Shown piece by piece: positions 52,098 through 62,495 of a stretch of 64,000 nucleotides of DNA. The translations under genes were made by a program, and so were the position numbers. Every line of letters starts with the position of its first letter. Positions within the stretch are counted from its first letter, which is position 1. This DNA is from Methylococcales symbiont of Hymedesmia sp. n. MRB-2018 (GTDB lineage Bacteria > Pseudomonadota > Gammaproteobacteria > Methylococcales > Methylomonadaceae). The stretch covers positions 1 to 64,000 of the forward strand of contig QPIN01000056.1 of assembly GCA_003666385.1 (NCBI GenBank). The letters run 5' to 3'. The notes under the pieces are model-generated. The model did not search any database. It was not told the origin of the DNA and worked only from the letters and a program-made list of their open reading frames with translations.

Positions 52098-52550
52098 ATG
52101 AAAAAAGTTCATTTGCTATTGCACAGTTTTATTAACCTGTTTTTTCTAACATTACTATTACTTTATAGCTCCGCTGTGTCTGCCAAAAATGTATATTGCT
52201 GGGTCGATTTTTATGCAGATGCTCCTTTTAAAGGAAAGCAATTTAGGGTAACTGGCCCTGATAAATTAAAGAATTTATTAAACATAAACGGAGAAAATTG
52301 GGACAAAAGAATAGAAAGCATCAAGGTCGGTCCCAAAGCAACTTTAACGGTGTTTGAAAACAAAAATTTTAAGTTAACATTAACAGAAATGGCAAACCAC
52401 CCAATATTGATGAAGTCTTTGGGAATTACAACACGAGATATATTAGAAGAATCAGAAATTATTTTTCGTGCTAATACCAAGATACATAGCTTTGGTGATT
52501 ATCACTTTTATCATAAAATCAGGTCATTGAAAGTAGACTGTGTTAAATAA
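52098..52550 (+). CDS. Secreted beta/gamma-crystallin-like protein
   Basis: Signal peptide, then CWVDFYADAPFKGKQFRVTGP...LTVFENKNFKL crystallin-like motifs. Confidence 0.5.
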   Translation: MKKVHLLLHSFINLFFLTLLLLYSSAVSAKNVYCWVDFYADAPFKGKQFRVTGPDKLKNLLNINGENWDKRIESIKVGPKATLTVFENKNFKLTLTEMANHPILMKSLGITTRDILEESEIIFRANTKIHSFGDYHFYHKIRSLKVDCVK

Positions 52551-52602
52551 AATATCTCACTTTTACAGATTCACTATTCTTGGTTTTAAAGAAGCTTGAA
52601 AC

Positions 52603-53137
52603 ATGAGCAAGAAACTTTGGCAACCCTCTTTAGAAAGACAAAAAGATGCCAATATTATGCGTTTTATCGCTTTATGTAATAGAGAAGCAGAATCAGTTGC
52701 TATCCTCTTTCATAATGAACAAGGTCAATCGAAACAATACAGTTACCTCACATTCTATCAAAAAGTTTCTCAACTGGCGCAAGCCTTAGCGGCTGACGGT
52801 GTCATCAAAGGTGATCGTGTTATTGCCGTTTTACCCAATATCCCAGAAACTGTTATTGCAATGCTGGCAGCAACCAGTCTAGGTGCTATATGGAGCAGTT
52901 GTTCTCCCGATTTTGCTGTCGAAACGGTGAGCGATAGGTTCATCCAGACTAAACCCAAGGTTTTATTTGTCAGTGACAGTTATTACTTCAATGGACATGT
53001 TTTTGATCGCAGTGATCAAATTGAACTGCTGCTGAGTCATTTGGAATCTGTTACCACAGCGTACTGGTTCCTTATATCAACAAAGCTAATCCTGATCATT
53101 TTAAACAGGTGACCTTATGGGATAATTACATCAATTA
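52603..53137 (+). pseudogene. 5' remnant of an acetoacetyl-CoA synthetase / acyl-CoA synthetase gene
   Basis: DRVIAVLPNIPETVIAMLAATSLGAIWSSCSPDF; a frameshift near 53070 then YINKANPDHFKQVTLWDNYI; most of the enzyme is absent. Confidence 0.75.
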
Positions 53138-53229
53138 GACATGGTCTTTCAATAAGCATAGAACAAACCGAGAATGAATTTTATATATTTCTTAAAATAG
53201 CCGAAAAATTAACACATGCAGATTATCAA

Positions 53230-53505
53230 ATGATAACCCCTATAATAGATTCGGCTTTATTAGGTGTTAAAGACGCAAAAGTGAAAATCTTTGTAGACTG
53301 CTCTGAGTTGAAAGGTCTAGAATTAAGAGCGGCTTGGGATGATTTTAAACTCGGCTTAAAACATGGTGGAAAATTTGAAAAAGTAGCTATTTTAGGTAAT
53401 AAAAAATGGCTGAAGTACAGCTCAAAAATTGCTTCATGGTTTATATCGGGAGAAGTAAGATATTTCGAAGATGTAAAAGAAGTTTTAATGTGGTTTCAAG
53501 AATGA
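53230..53505 (+). CDS. STAS/SpoIIAA-like protein (PF11964-like); coding probably extends upstream without a clear ATG
   Basis: AAWDDFKLGLKHGGKFEKVAILGNKKWLKYSSKIASWFISGEVRYFEDVKEVLMWF; upstream in-frame HGLSISIEQTENEFYIFLKIAEKLTHADYQ. Confidence 0.55.
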   Translation: MITPIIDSALLGVKDAKVKIFVDCSELKGLELRAAWDDFKLGLKHGGKFEKVAILGNKKWLKYSSKIASWFISGEVRYFEDVKEVLMWFQE

Positions 53506-53752
53506 CAACATCAAATTGTTACATGCCGTTCTTAAAGCGACTAAAAGAAACCTCCAGACTATCCAGTAAAGGCTCACTGAGCGACGCAAACTCGACCAAG
53601 ATCACAGTTGCAGCCCATATCCCTCGTTTAGCATCGTTTTTTTATACCATTTTCAAGAATAAATGGTATAAATTGCTCCTCTTACATAGGTAATGAAGAA
53701 AGCTATCTTAACCTTCTTCCCATTAGAAATTCGTAACTACTCAGCGTACTCC

Positions 53753-53874
53753 GTAACTGCTTAGATTGCCCTCTATTTTGTTCAAGAGCAAGGCGAAAGT
53801 GCAGAGTTTACAGGTGTAAATGCGCACTTTCAATGCGGCTATTGGACAAAATAGAGGGTAAGCTGAGTAGTTAC
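53753..53874. repeat. Palindromic non-autonomous element, copy 2
   Basis: Ends GTAACTGCTTAG... / ...CTGAGTAGTTAC, internal CCCTCTATTTTGTTCAA / TTGGACAAAATAGAGGG; inverted relative to 1106-1237. Confidence 0.7.
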
Positions 53875-53926
53875 AGAAATTTAAGAACATATTCATATCA
53901 TTCTATCGAAAATCACTGTTTTACTG

Positions 53927-54598
53927 TTATTGATAATGAGTAGGGTCATTCACTTTCGCTTCGTTAAACCCTATAATTCTTAATCTACAAGCATCACAAA
54001 CACCACATGCTAAGCCTGCTTGATCAGCACTATAGCAAGAAACTGTTTGCTGATAATCTATTCCCAAAGCCACACCTTTCTTTATAATTTCCGCTTTGCT
54101 TAATTCAATTAAAGGTGCATGTATTTTTATTTTATGGCCTTCCACTCCTGCTTTTGTCGCTAAATTTGCCAATAGCTGAAATGCTCTAATAAATTCAGGT
54201 CGGCAGTCTGGATAGCCTGAATAATCAACCGCATTAACACCAATAAATATATCGTGTACATTTAATACTTCTGCCCAGCCTAGTGCAAATGATAAAAAAA
54301 CTGTATTTCTAGCAGGAACATAAGTGACAGGAATACCATCTTGTGGACTTTTTGGTACATCAATATGTTCATCTGTTAATGCTGAACCACCAATTGCTGC
54401 AAAGCCTAAATCAATAATTTTGTGTGCTTTGACTTGATAATATGTTGCGATTTTTTTTGCTGCATTTAATTCAGCATTATGTTTTTGACCATAATTAAAA
54501 CTAAGTGCATAGCACTGATAATTTTGCCTTCTCAGCTCCGCCAATACGGTAATAGAATCCAGACCACCTGATAACAGGATGATTGCTTTTTTTTGCAT
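53927..54598 (-). CDS. queC: 7-cyano-7-deazaguanine synthase
   Basis: [32 protein letters not shown], CxxCxxC near C-terminus. Confidence 0.95.
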   Translation of the reverse strand: MQKKAIILLSGGLDSITVLAELRRQNYQCYALSFNYGQKHNAELNAAKKIATYYQVKAHKIIDLGFAAIGGSALTDEHIDVPKSPQDGIPVTYVPARNTVFLSFALGWAEVLNVHDIFIGVNAVDYSGYPDCRPEFIRAFQLLANLATKAGVEGHKIKIHAPLIELSKAEIIKKGVALGIDYQQTVSCYSADQAGLACGVCDACRLRIIGFNEAKVNDPTHYQ

Positions 54599-54681
54599 TT
54601 CATTTGTTTAACCGCTTTTATTACCTGAATAGTGTAAGCACCTAGGCACTTAGATGAAATTAAAGTGTTTCTTGATGAATG

Positions 54682-55326
54682 TTACTTGCCTTGTATATCG
54701 CCCCAAAGGTATTTATGTAATTGTATTTGAAATCTTACAGGTAACTGATCTTGAATAATTTTATCCGCAAGTTCCACTGGCTTCATTGCTCCCATAACAG
54801 GTGAAAATAAAACCTCACATTGATCTGATAATGCCTTTTCTCTCATCATGGACTTTGACCATTGGTAATCTTTATCATCAGCAATGACAAATTTAAGCTG
54901 ATCTTTTTTAGTTAAGTATTGGATATTTTGATATAAGTTTTTTTCTATTTCACCCGAACTTGGTGTTTTTAGATCCATCACCTTAATAACTCTTTGGTCA
55001 ACCTTTGAAATATCTATTGCACCACTGGTTTCTAAAGAAACCTTATAGTCTTTGTCAGCCAATAAAGCTATTAAATCCAAGCAAGCTGATTGTGCCAACG
55101 GTTCCCCACCAGTGACTGTAACAAATTGAGTATTATATAAAGCAACCTGGTCGATAATTTCAGATAATGCCATTTTTTTACCACCGCTAAAAGCATAGGC
55201 AGTATCACAATAAGAACAGCGCAAAGGACAACCCGTTAAGCGAATAAATACGGTGGGTAAACCCACAGTATTAGATTCACCTTGCAATGAGAAAAAAATC
55301 TCTGTGATTTTTAAAGACAACTCCAT
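54682..55326 (-). CDS. queE: 7-carboxy-7-deazaguanine synthase (radical SAM)
   Basis: FFSLQGESNTVGLPTVFIRLTGCPLRCSYCDTAYAF, VTGGEPLAQ. Confidence 0.95.
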   Translation of the reverse strand: MELSLKITEIFFSLQGESNTVGLPTVFIRLTGCPLRCSYCDTAYAFSGGKKMALSEIIDQVALYNTQFVTVTGGEPLAQSACLDLIALLADKDYKVSLETSGAIDISKVDQRVIKVMDLKTPSSGEIEKNLYQNIQYLTKKDQLKFVIADDKDYQWSKSMMREKALSDQCEVLFSPVMGAMKPVELADKIIQDQLPVRFQIQLHKYLWGDIQGK

Positions 55327-55331
55327 TTAGC

Positions 55332-56156
55332 TTATTCTGTCGCCATTAACTTTAATTTTTTTGTAGCAAGATACGACGCTCTAGTACCTGGATGGCTAAC
55401 AGCCACTTGTGTTAAATAATCCCTAGCTTTGGCTATATTGTTTTGTTCCAGCTCCATATAACCCAGTTTTAACAATGCATCAGGTACTTTAGGGCTTTCC
55501 CCATAATGGCTAACTACTTTAGTAAAAGCAACTTTAGCAGCCTTTGTATCCTGATTAATTTTATAAGCTTCGCCTAACCAATATTGGGAATTATCAGCAT
55601 ACTCACTATCAGGAAATTCAGCCAATAATGATGTAAAAGCAGCGATTGCTCGGGTATTGTGTCCATTCTTAAGCGTTTCATATGCAGATTGATATAAGTT
55701 TTTTTGATTAAATAAGATTTTTGGCACTCCCGCCTCTATACTTGAACCGCTAGTCATTGGCACTGAATATTGCACCACTCTTTGACTATCTGTTGCTACA
55801 ATCATAGAGTTATCTTTGATCATGTCAGCATTTTGTGGGTTTACTGCAAGTTGACTTATTTTTTCAGAAACATCTACACCCGATAACTCCTGTATTCTCA
55901 AATCCAAATCTGAATAAATATTACCCTGGCGTTTTTTCAAGCCTACAATGGTTTGAGACTGCTCTTCAACAATACCTCTAAGCTGTTGAAGCTCACTTTG
56001 TAATTGCTCCAAACGACCCAACACTTCGTGTATGGTATGATTTGAAGGTGCTGAAGTAGCAGGATAAGTTGAGTTATCAATAACAGGAGGTAGTACTCTG
56101 GACTCAGCATAGACGCTTGAACAGATACACAAAAATATAACTGCTATTTTTTCCAT
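55332..56156 (-). CDS. cpoB: Tol-Pal system protein CpoB (YbgF)
   Basis: Coiled coil plus C-terminal TPRs (YQSAYETLKNGHNTRAIAAFTSLLAEFPDSEYADNSQYWLGEAY); next to pal. Confidence 0.88.
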   Translation of the reverse strand: MEKIAVIFLCICSSVYAESRVLPPVIDNSTYPATSAPSNHTIHEVLGRLEQLQSELQQLRGIVEEQSQTIVGLKKRQGNIYSDLDLRIQELSGVDVSEKISQLAVNPQNADMIKDNSMIVATDSQRVVQYSVPMTSGSSIEAGVPKILFNQKNLYQSAYETLKNGHNTRAIAAFTSLLAEFPDSEYADNSQYWLGEAYKINQDTKAAKVAFTKVVSHYGESPKVPDALLKLGYMELEQNNIAKARDYLTQVAVSHPGTRASYLATKKLKLMATE

Positions 56157-56696
56157 TTATCGACCTTGATAAACAATTTCTACTCGGCGATTCATCTGCC
56201 AAGCGGCCTCATCCATACCATTTGATGCAGGTTTTTCTTCACCATAACTTACGACCTCAACTTGATTATTTGAGACCCCTTGCACCTTCATCATTCTTAA
56301 AATAGACTTGGCTCGTTGCTCACCTAAGGCAATATTATATTCCCTAGAACCTCTTTCATCTGCATGTCCTTCTAAAATGATATGTTCAGAAGGATGACCC
56401 AGCAAATATTGGGAATGAGCCGCAACAACACGAATAAATTCTTGCTGAACCTGACTACTGTCATACATAAAATAAATAGTTTGCTTAGACAAAGGATTTG
56501 CAGGGTTACTAAAACGAGGATCTGCTCCCGAACCAAATTGCTCACCTGAAATGTCCATTCCATTTTGATAAGCGTCAGTTGTCCCATTGGGAGTACCACC
56601 ATCTAAAATACTCTGGTCTTTTTCTTCTGTAGAACTACAGGCTGATAACATAGCTGTACTCATTATAAAAGCTATTATTGTTTTATTTACTCTCAT
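56157..56696 (-). CDS. pal: Peptidoglycan-associated lipoprotein
   Basis: Lipobox LSACSS, OmpA-like HADERGSREYNIALGEQRA. Confidence 0.93.
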   Translation of the reverse strand: MRVNKTIIAFIMSTAMLSACSSTEEKDQSILDGGTPNGTTDAYQNGMDISGEQFGSGADPRFSNPANPLSKQTIYFMYDSSQVQQEFIRVVAAHSQYLLGHPSEHIILEGHADERGSREYNIALGEQRAKSILRMMKVQGVSNNQVEVVSYGEEKPASNGMDEAAWQMNRRVEIVYQGR

Positions 56697-56921
56697 CTTT
56701 TTGTTTCTCCATTGAAATACTATTTAGTCAATTTATTATACACTTTATACTCAATACACTCTATTTTAGCTAGAACCATAGATCACACAAATAGTGCGTG
56801 GGTCACTGAGATGGTTGAGCTTTATTTTATTTTTCTGTCTATAGTCACCCTTTTAATAAACCTCAAAATTTTAATTATGGTTATAGTATTTTGTTAGCAG
56901 TTGGCAAAGCCTCAATGGGAT

Positions 56922-57188
56922 TTACTTTTTAGAAGCCTTTGGGCAATAAATTGCCGCGACGGGTACGCGGTTTTTAGTGGTTTGTGACGTAGCTACTGGC
57001 AGTAAGAGTATTTTTTTGCCGGCTTTTTGGTTGGTCAACAAATTATCAGATGCGGTAATAAAACCATAGCCAGCACTACTTGCAAATACCACCCTCATTG
57101 CATCTGTGTTGCTGATAACACTAACAAATTCACTGCTGGCTAGCAAGCAATGTTTATTAAATCCGCAGTCCTTTTTTAGGGTGACCAA
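56922..57188 (-). pseudogene. Possible 3' fragment of parC (topoisomerase IV subunit A) abutting tolB
   Basis: VVFASSAGYGFITASDNLLTNQKAGKKILLLP resembles the ParC C-terminal repeat (GYGF...L..RQKAGK..L.LP); lacks a proper start. Confidence 0.5.
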
Positions 57189-58471
57189 GCTGGTTCACGC
57201 ACATCACCACTATCAAAAGCCATATTTTGCTGCATTCTTCCATCAATAGAAACAGCTGTTAAAACACCTTTTCTGGCACTATTTTTAGAGGCGAACAAAA
57301 TCATATCACCATTCGGTGAAAAACTGGGTGACTCATCCAATCTACCCGCCGTTAACACATTGACTAACCCAGTCGCCATATCCATCACAGCTATTCGATA
57401 ATCACCACGATTAGCATGCACCATCGCTAAATTTTTACCATCTGCAGAAAATCGTCCTCTGGCATTATAATCACCATCAAATGTAATACGCCTCGGACTA
57501 CCCCCTCGACTAGAAATTTTATATAATTGTGGTTTTCCACCACGATCTGATGTGTAAACAATAGATTGACCATCTGGAGACCAAGTTGCTTCAGTATCAA
57601 TGCCATAACTTTTAGTAACTTTTAACAAAGATCCACTCGCCAAATTTAGAACATAAATATCAGGGCTGCCATCCTTTGATAATGTCATTGCCAATCGCTT
57701 ACCATCTGGTGAAAAAGCAGGCGCGCCATTAATCCCCTTAAATGAAGAAACCTTTGATCTTTTCCCTGTTGCTAAAGTCTGTATAAATATGGCTGAACGT
57801 CTATTCTCAAATGAAACATAGGCAATTTGTTTACCGTCAGGTGACCAGGTAGGCGACATTAACGGTTCAAAAGAAGACATTATCGTTTTTGGGTTAAACC
57901 CATCGACATCAGCCACGAGTAATTTATAGCGCTTTTTGTTGCCCGCTACAGAAGTACTCGTAATGTAAGCAAGATGCGTACTAAACGCACCTTTTTTACC
58001 TGTTAATTTTTCATACACTAAATCACTAATATAGTGTGCTGTTCTTCTTAATTCTTGTTCAGCAACTAATAATCGGTAGCCTAGAATTTGCTCTCCTTTA
58101 TAGACATCAAATAATTGAAATTGTACTTGGTAGCGTCCAGCGACTTCACTCACTTGGCCTATAATCAAATAGTCCTGCCCTAATGCCTGCCAATTTCTAT
58201 ATCTCACTTTTTTAGCATTGGTAGGTCGAGTCAACATATCTGTCTCAGCCAAAATCTTAAAAAAACCACTACGACTTAAATTTGCCTTAATAACTGCGAC
58301 TAAATTAATCGGTACATGAAGTGTTTTTCCTTGCCAGCCGAAAGGAACAATTGCAATAGGAACAGCCGTTTCCACACCTCCAGTGATTTCAATAACCAAC
58401 TCGGCACGAGAAAAATCTGCGTATAAAATCAGAAAGCTGATGAATAGAATTTTTCTAAATAATATTGGCAT
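57176..58471 (-). CDS. tolB: Tol-Pal system beta-propeller protein TolB
   Basis: Repeated PTWSPDGKQIAYVS, PAFSPDGKRLAMTLS. Confidence 0.95.
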   Translation of the reverse strand: MPILFRKILFISFLILYADFSRAELVIEITGGVETAVPIAIVPFGWQGKTLHVPINLVAVIKANLSRSGFFKILAETDMLTRPTNAKKVRYRNWQALGQDYLIIGQVSEVAGRYQVQFQLFDVYKGEQILGYRLLVAEQELRRTAHYISDLVYEKLTGKKGAFSTHLAYITSTSVAGNKKRYKLLVADVDGFNPKTIMSSFEPLMSPTWSPDGKQIAYVSFENRRSAIFIQTLATGKRSKVSSFKGINGAPAFSPDGKRLAMTLSKDGSPDIYVLNLASGSLLKVTKSYGIDTEATWSPDGQSIVYTSDRGGKPQLYKISSRGGSPRRITFDGDYNARGRFSADGKNLAMVHANRGDYRIAVMDMATGLVNVLTAGRLDESPSFSPNGDMILFASKNSARKGVLTAVSIDGRMQQNMAFDSGDVREPAWSP

Positions 58472-58530
58472 AAATTAATATGAGTTTTTAAACCATTAAT
58501 GACACAAAACACTCGATTAAAATATTAATC

Positions 58531-59388
58531 TTATGGCTCAAACCTAAAGGTAAATAATCTAAAGCGTTTTGCAAATAACGCTCTATTTTTAGGAACAGGA
58601 AGCGGTGATGCTTTACGAACAGCGTTTTCTGCTGAACGGTCAAAAATATCGTTACCGCTACTTTTAATCACAGCAACATCCATGACATCACCACTAGGTA
58701 ACAATTTAACACGCACAGTGCAATTCATTCCTTTGGCTGATAAAACGGGCTTAATCCAGCGCTTAATCACCTTTTGCTGAATCGCTGCTGTTGCAGAAAT
58801 AGTGGCTTGTCTATTGCTCTCTGCTCTGGCTTTTTCATCAGCCACTTGCTTATCCAGTAGTGCTTGTTTTTGCACGGCTTCAGCCTGTTGTTTTGCCAAT
58901 AATTCTTTTTGCTTTTTTTGTTCGGCTATTTGCTTTTCTTTGTTTTTCTTTGCTTCAGCTTCTTGTTGTTTCTTAATTTTAGCTTTTTTGGCCGCTTCAA
59001 TTGCTTTTTGTTGTTTCAGCTTTTGTTGTTTTTGTTTATCTGCCAGCTCTTTAGTTTTACGCTCCAGTGCTTTGACTTTTTGCTCTTCCAGTTGTCTTTT
59101 TTTCTTGGCATCTTGCAAAAGTTGCTGTTGTGTTTTTAGATTATCATCTAATTCCTGCCGCTTTTTTTGCTTTTTTAAACGCTTATTTTCTTCATTTTTC
59201 TTTAACCGAATAGCCTCTTCTTGTATTTTTTCATCATCCAAAATAGAGGCTCGAATAAGTTCTGGTAATGGTCTTACTTTAACAACTTCAGGTTCAGCGC
59301 TAAAATCAATACCAAACATCGCTAAAATAGCTAAGTGCAAAGTCAAGGCCAAGACAAAAGAAAGGCCGAATTTTTCATAGCTATTCAT
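58531..59388 (-). CDS. tolA: Cell envelope protein TolA
   Basis: N-terminal TM, long K/Q/E/A-rich coiled coil, C-terminal TonB-like domain; between tolB and tolR. Confidence 0.9.
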   Translation of the reverse strand: MNSYEKFGLSFVLALTLHLAILAMFGIDFSAEPEVVKVRPLPELIRASILDDEKIQEEAIRLKKNEENKRLKKQKKRQELDDNLKTQQQLLQDAKKKRQLEEQKVKALERKTKELADKQKQQKLKQQKAIEAAKKAKIKKQQEAEAKKNKEKQIAEQKKQKELLAKQQAEAVQKQALLDKQVADEKARAESNRQATISATAAIQQKVIKRWIKPVLSAKGMNCTVRVKLLPSGDVMDVAVIKSSGNDIFDRSAENAVRKASPLPVPKNRALFAKRFRLFTFRFEP

Positions 59389-59389
59389 C

Positions 59390-59812
59390 TTATTGGAATG
59401 ATTGAGTCATCAATCCAACACTAGGTACGCCCACATTTTTTAAAGCTGCCATCACCGTGACTACTTTTCCATATTCAACCGTATGATCACCTCTGATATA
59501 AATCTGAGTGTCAGGTTTATTCCTTAATACTGCTCTTACTCTCCTCAACAATACCTCAGCACTGACCGCCTCATCTTCATTTTCGCCAATGTCAATGTAA
59601 AACAGGCCCGATTTATCCACAGAAACAATAACAGGAGGCTCATTCTTTTGTTCTACTGCTACTGTATCTGCCTGAGGTAAATCAACATCTACTCCTGTTT
59701 GTACCAAAGGTGCAGTAATCATAAAAATAATCAATAAAACCAAAGTGACATCAATGTAAGGTACAACATTAATCTCAGCCATTGGTTTTCTGCCTCTAGT
59801 GCCACAACTCAT
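59390..59812 (-). CDS. tolR: Biopolymer transport protein TolR
   Basis: AEINVVPYIDVTLVLLIIFMITAPL. Confidence 0.95.
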   Translation of the reverse strand: MSCGTRGRKPMAEINVVPYIDVTLVLLIIFMITAPLVQTGVDVDLPQADTVAVEQKNEPPVIVSVDKSGLFYIDIGENEDEAVSAEVLLRRVRAVLRNKPDTQIYIRGDHTVEYGKVVTVMAALKNVGVPSVGLMTQSFQ

Positions 59813-60486
59813 ATATTGTGTGCCTCTCTCTGCAATAAAACGACAAACTCATCCACAAACAGTTGATAACGCCCGGCCAATCTATCTAGCCTAGTGGTAA
59901 AACGATTATATGCGACGACTGCTGGAATCGCAGCAAATAAACCGATAGCTGTGGCTATTAATGCCTCTGCAATACCAGGTGCCACATGTGCTAATGTCGC
60001 TTGTTTAACATCACCCAAAGCACGAAATGAATTCATAATTCCCCACACTGTACCAAATAAACCTACATAAGGGCTGGTTGAACCAACCGTAGCAAGAAAA
60101 GAAAGCGTTTCATCCAGTTTATCCACTTCCCTAGTCAGCTCTATTCTCATCACTCTTTGTGCATTTTCCACCTGAACAACAGGGTCTATACCGTCTTTCT
60201 TATTCATGCGGGAATATTCTTTATAACCTGCTAAAAATATTTTTTCTATCCCTTCTGCTTCAAAATCTTGAGTAGTTAACTTCTCATACAGTGCAGCCAA
60301 ATCAACTCCCGACCAGAATACTTGATCAAATTTATCAGTCACTTTAAATGCTTGATTTAACGCCTTACGCTTGAAAAAAATAAATGTCCACGACAGCACA
60401 GAAGCCATCAATAAAATAAACATAACAAATTGCACAACAAAACTGGCATTTGTTACAAGATGAAAAATTGATAAATCGTTAGTCAT
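59809..60486 (-). CDS. tolQ: Biopolymer transport protein TolQ
   Basis: ATVGSTSPYVGLFGTVWGIMNSF; probable start MTNDLSIFHLV inside the longer track ORF (to 60555). Confidence 0.93.
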   Translation of the reverse strand: MTNDLSIFHLVTNASFVVQFVMFILLMASVLSWTFIFFKRKALNQAFKVTDKFDQVFWSGVDLAALYEKLTTQDFEAEGIEKIFLAGYKEYSRMNKKDGIDPVVQVENAQRVMRIELTREVDKLDETLSFLATVGSTSPYVGLFGTVWGIMNSFRALGDVKQATLAHVAPGIAEALIATAIGLFAAIPAVVAYNRFTTRLDRLAGRYQLFVDEFVVLLQREAHNI

Positions 60487-60880
60487 TGCGTAATTTTTGT
60501 AATATAAAAGTTGGAATTTTTTTAGGTGCCATGGTGTCAGCTTGCAAGCAGGCAATCCTTACATTAGCTCTACATAATGCTGTACCATTGAGTGAGGCTA
60601 TCTGCTCAAAATTAAAACTCGCTTTTTTTAGTAGCGTTATTTCAGCACTAATATTAAGCAATTCATTAAAATGACCAGACCTTAAATAATCAATTTGAAC
60701 CGATCTGACCGCAAAAATTAAGTTTTGTTCACTCCTTAACTGATCTTGTTCAAAACCCAATTCACGCAACATTTCAGTCCTGGCACGTTCAAAAAACTTT
60801 AAGTAGTTAGCGTAAAATACTACGCCACCCGCATCGGTGTCTTCGTAATAAACCCGAATGGGCCAGTGAAAAGCTGTCAT
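60479..60880 (-). CDS. ybgC: Tol-Pal-associated acyl-CoA thioesterase YbgC
   Basis: RVYYEDTDAGGVVFYANYLKFFERART. Confidence 0.95.
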   Translation of the reverse strand: MTAFHWPIRVYYEDTDAGGVVFYANYLKFFERARTEMLRELGFEQDQLRSEQNLIFAVRSVQIDYLRSGHFNELLNISAEITLLKKASFNFEQIASLNGTALCRANVRIACLQADTMAPKKIPTFILQKLRND

Positions 60881-60923
60881 CTCATTAATTATTATTGTTA
60901 CACTTAACTTATAAGATCTCTAA

Positions 60924-60964
60924 AAAAAGAGTCGTATGGGATAAAATCGCATACGACTCTTTTT
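60924..60964. terminator. Strong hairpin, probable bidirectional terminator
   Basis: AAAAAGAGTCGTATG ... CATACGACTCTTTTT. Confidence 0.6.
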
Positions 60965-61015
60965 ATTTTTGTTAGCATTCTATGCTTTTCAGCCTGTTGA
61001 AAACATGGATATTAT

Positions 61016-61156
61016 GCGACCTCAGCATAACTCTGGCGATGAGGAAAAAGTGATAGAATTTTTCAGGTTTTAGTCAAAATACAAGTGTAATAGTGAGCTA
61101 TTGCACGTTATTTTGGCTGACCTTTTTTATCCGTTTATGAGTTATGCTGAGTTCTC
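61016..61156. mobile_element. MITE family A, full-length copy
   Basis: TIRs GCGACCTCAGCATAAC / GTTATGCTGAGTTCTC with 5-bp direct repeats ATTAT (61011-61015, 61157-61161). Confidence 0.9.
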
Positions 61157-61235
61157 ATTATACTTGATTCCAACCCAATCACCGCATTAAATCCAACAGA
61201 AAGTCCTAATAAAACACATTTAATTTCTTTAACTT

Positions 61236-62237
61236 TTAATTAAATGTTTTTCCAGAATAAGCAGGTAAAACAGGCATGGATTGTTTCGGAAACTCACCTG
61301 TCAATGCCCCTAAAAAGGCAACGATATCATCCGCTTCATCGTTAGATAAGTCTTTCCCTAATTGCATTTTCGCCATTATTTTTACCGCTCGATCTAAAGT
61401 TTTAACTTTACCATTATGAAAATAAGGTGCAGTTAAAGCAATATTCCTTAATGTAGGTACCTTCCAGAAAAACTCATCTGCTTTTTTACCAGTAACTTCA
61501 GCTAGACCTTTATCTTTTTTAAGCTTGAATTGTGCCTGAATTGAACCATTACTAATCACAGGAAATTTTTGAAATGTTCCTGGCCCATTAAAAGCAGGCC
61601 CACTGTGACAACCTGTACAGCCTATATCAACGGCCAAGTTCATACCGCGAATCTGTTGTCCAGTTAATGCTTTTTTATCACCTTTAACATATTTATCAAA
61701 AGCACTATTAGGCGTAATCAATGTTCTTTCGTAAGCAGCAATCGCTTTAGTCGCATTGTCTTTAGAAATTGAGTTTTTACCAAATGCTTTTTCAAATAAT
61801 GCTTCATAGCCTTTAATACTCTTTAGACGCTTGACCACATCATCCCAGTTTTTCATACCCATTTCAATTGGGTTTGTCACAGGACCTGCTGCCTGATCTT
61901 CTAGACTGACTGCACGCCCGTCCCAAAATTGAACAGCATTAAAAGCAGCATTCCACACTGTCGGCGCACTACGACCACCCACTTGACCACCGACACCGAC
62001 AGATCCACCACGGTTATCCTCACCGCCTAACATGGTATTATGACAAGAAGCACAGGACACTGTACCCGAAGAAGACATACGCGGGTCATGAAAAAGTATT
62101 TGTCCTAAAGCAACTTTCTGTGAAGTTGTAGGGTTATTGGCTGGTGCAGGTGCTTTCGCTGGTAGTGCTTGGGCTAAAGCAACAGAAGTAGAACTGGCAA
62201 ATGCAAGAGCAGTTACCAATAAATGAATTTTAAACAT
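61236..62237 (-). CDS. Diheme cytochrome c peroxidase (MauG/CcpA family)
   Basis: CASCHN and CTGCHSG heme motifs, KVPTLRNIALTAPYFHNG. Confidence 0.92.
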   Translation of the reverse strand: MFKIHLLVTALAFASSTSVALAQALPAKAPAPANNPTTSQKVALGQILFHDPRMSSSGTVSCASCHNTMLGGEDNRGGSVGVGGQVGGRSAPTVWNAAFNAVQFWDGRAVSLEDQAAGPVTNPIEMGMKNWDDVVKRLKSIKGYEALFEKAFGKNSISKDNATKAIAAYERTLITPNSAFDKYVKGDKKALTGQQIRGMNLAVDIGCTGCHSGPAFNGPGTFQKFPVISNGSIQAQFKLKKDKGLAEVTGKKADEFFWKVPTLRNIALTAPYFHNGKVKTLDRAVKIMAKMQLGKDLSNDEADDIVAFLGALTGEFPKQSMPVLPAYSGKTFN

Positions 62238-62495
62238 AGTATCTCCACATGAGTGGACACGATCAAAATGCAGTCTACACTGTGAGCGGACTTTCGCCTA
62301 TCAATGCTTGCTAAAATACGGACAAAAATCCGCTCTACATCACTTTTACGTGTCCAGTATTATTATTGTTAATGAACCACTGCTGAATTGTAAGGTAAGA
62401 TACTACTAAGGTAAATCAAAACATCTAATTTTATACTCAAAAGAAGAAAAGAAAAATTCCAATAAAAAAGAATGTTATTGACTTGCTAAACTATA

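Noticed and set aside
58802-59380. Long antisense ORF (192 aa, Cys/Ser/Phe-rich) opposite tolA
   Set aside because: Composition is the antisense of the K/A/E/Q-rich TolA coiled coil; no independent coding evidence.
62240-62360. Possible imperfect inverted-repeat element (TGGACACG ... CGTGTCCA) upstream of the cytochrome peroxidase
   Set aside because: Only short imperfect pairing and no second copy recognised in the window.
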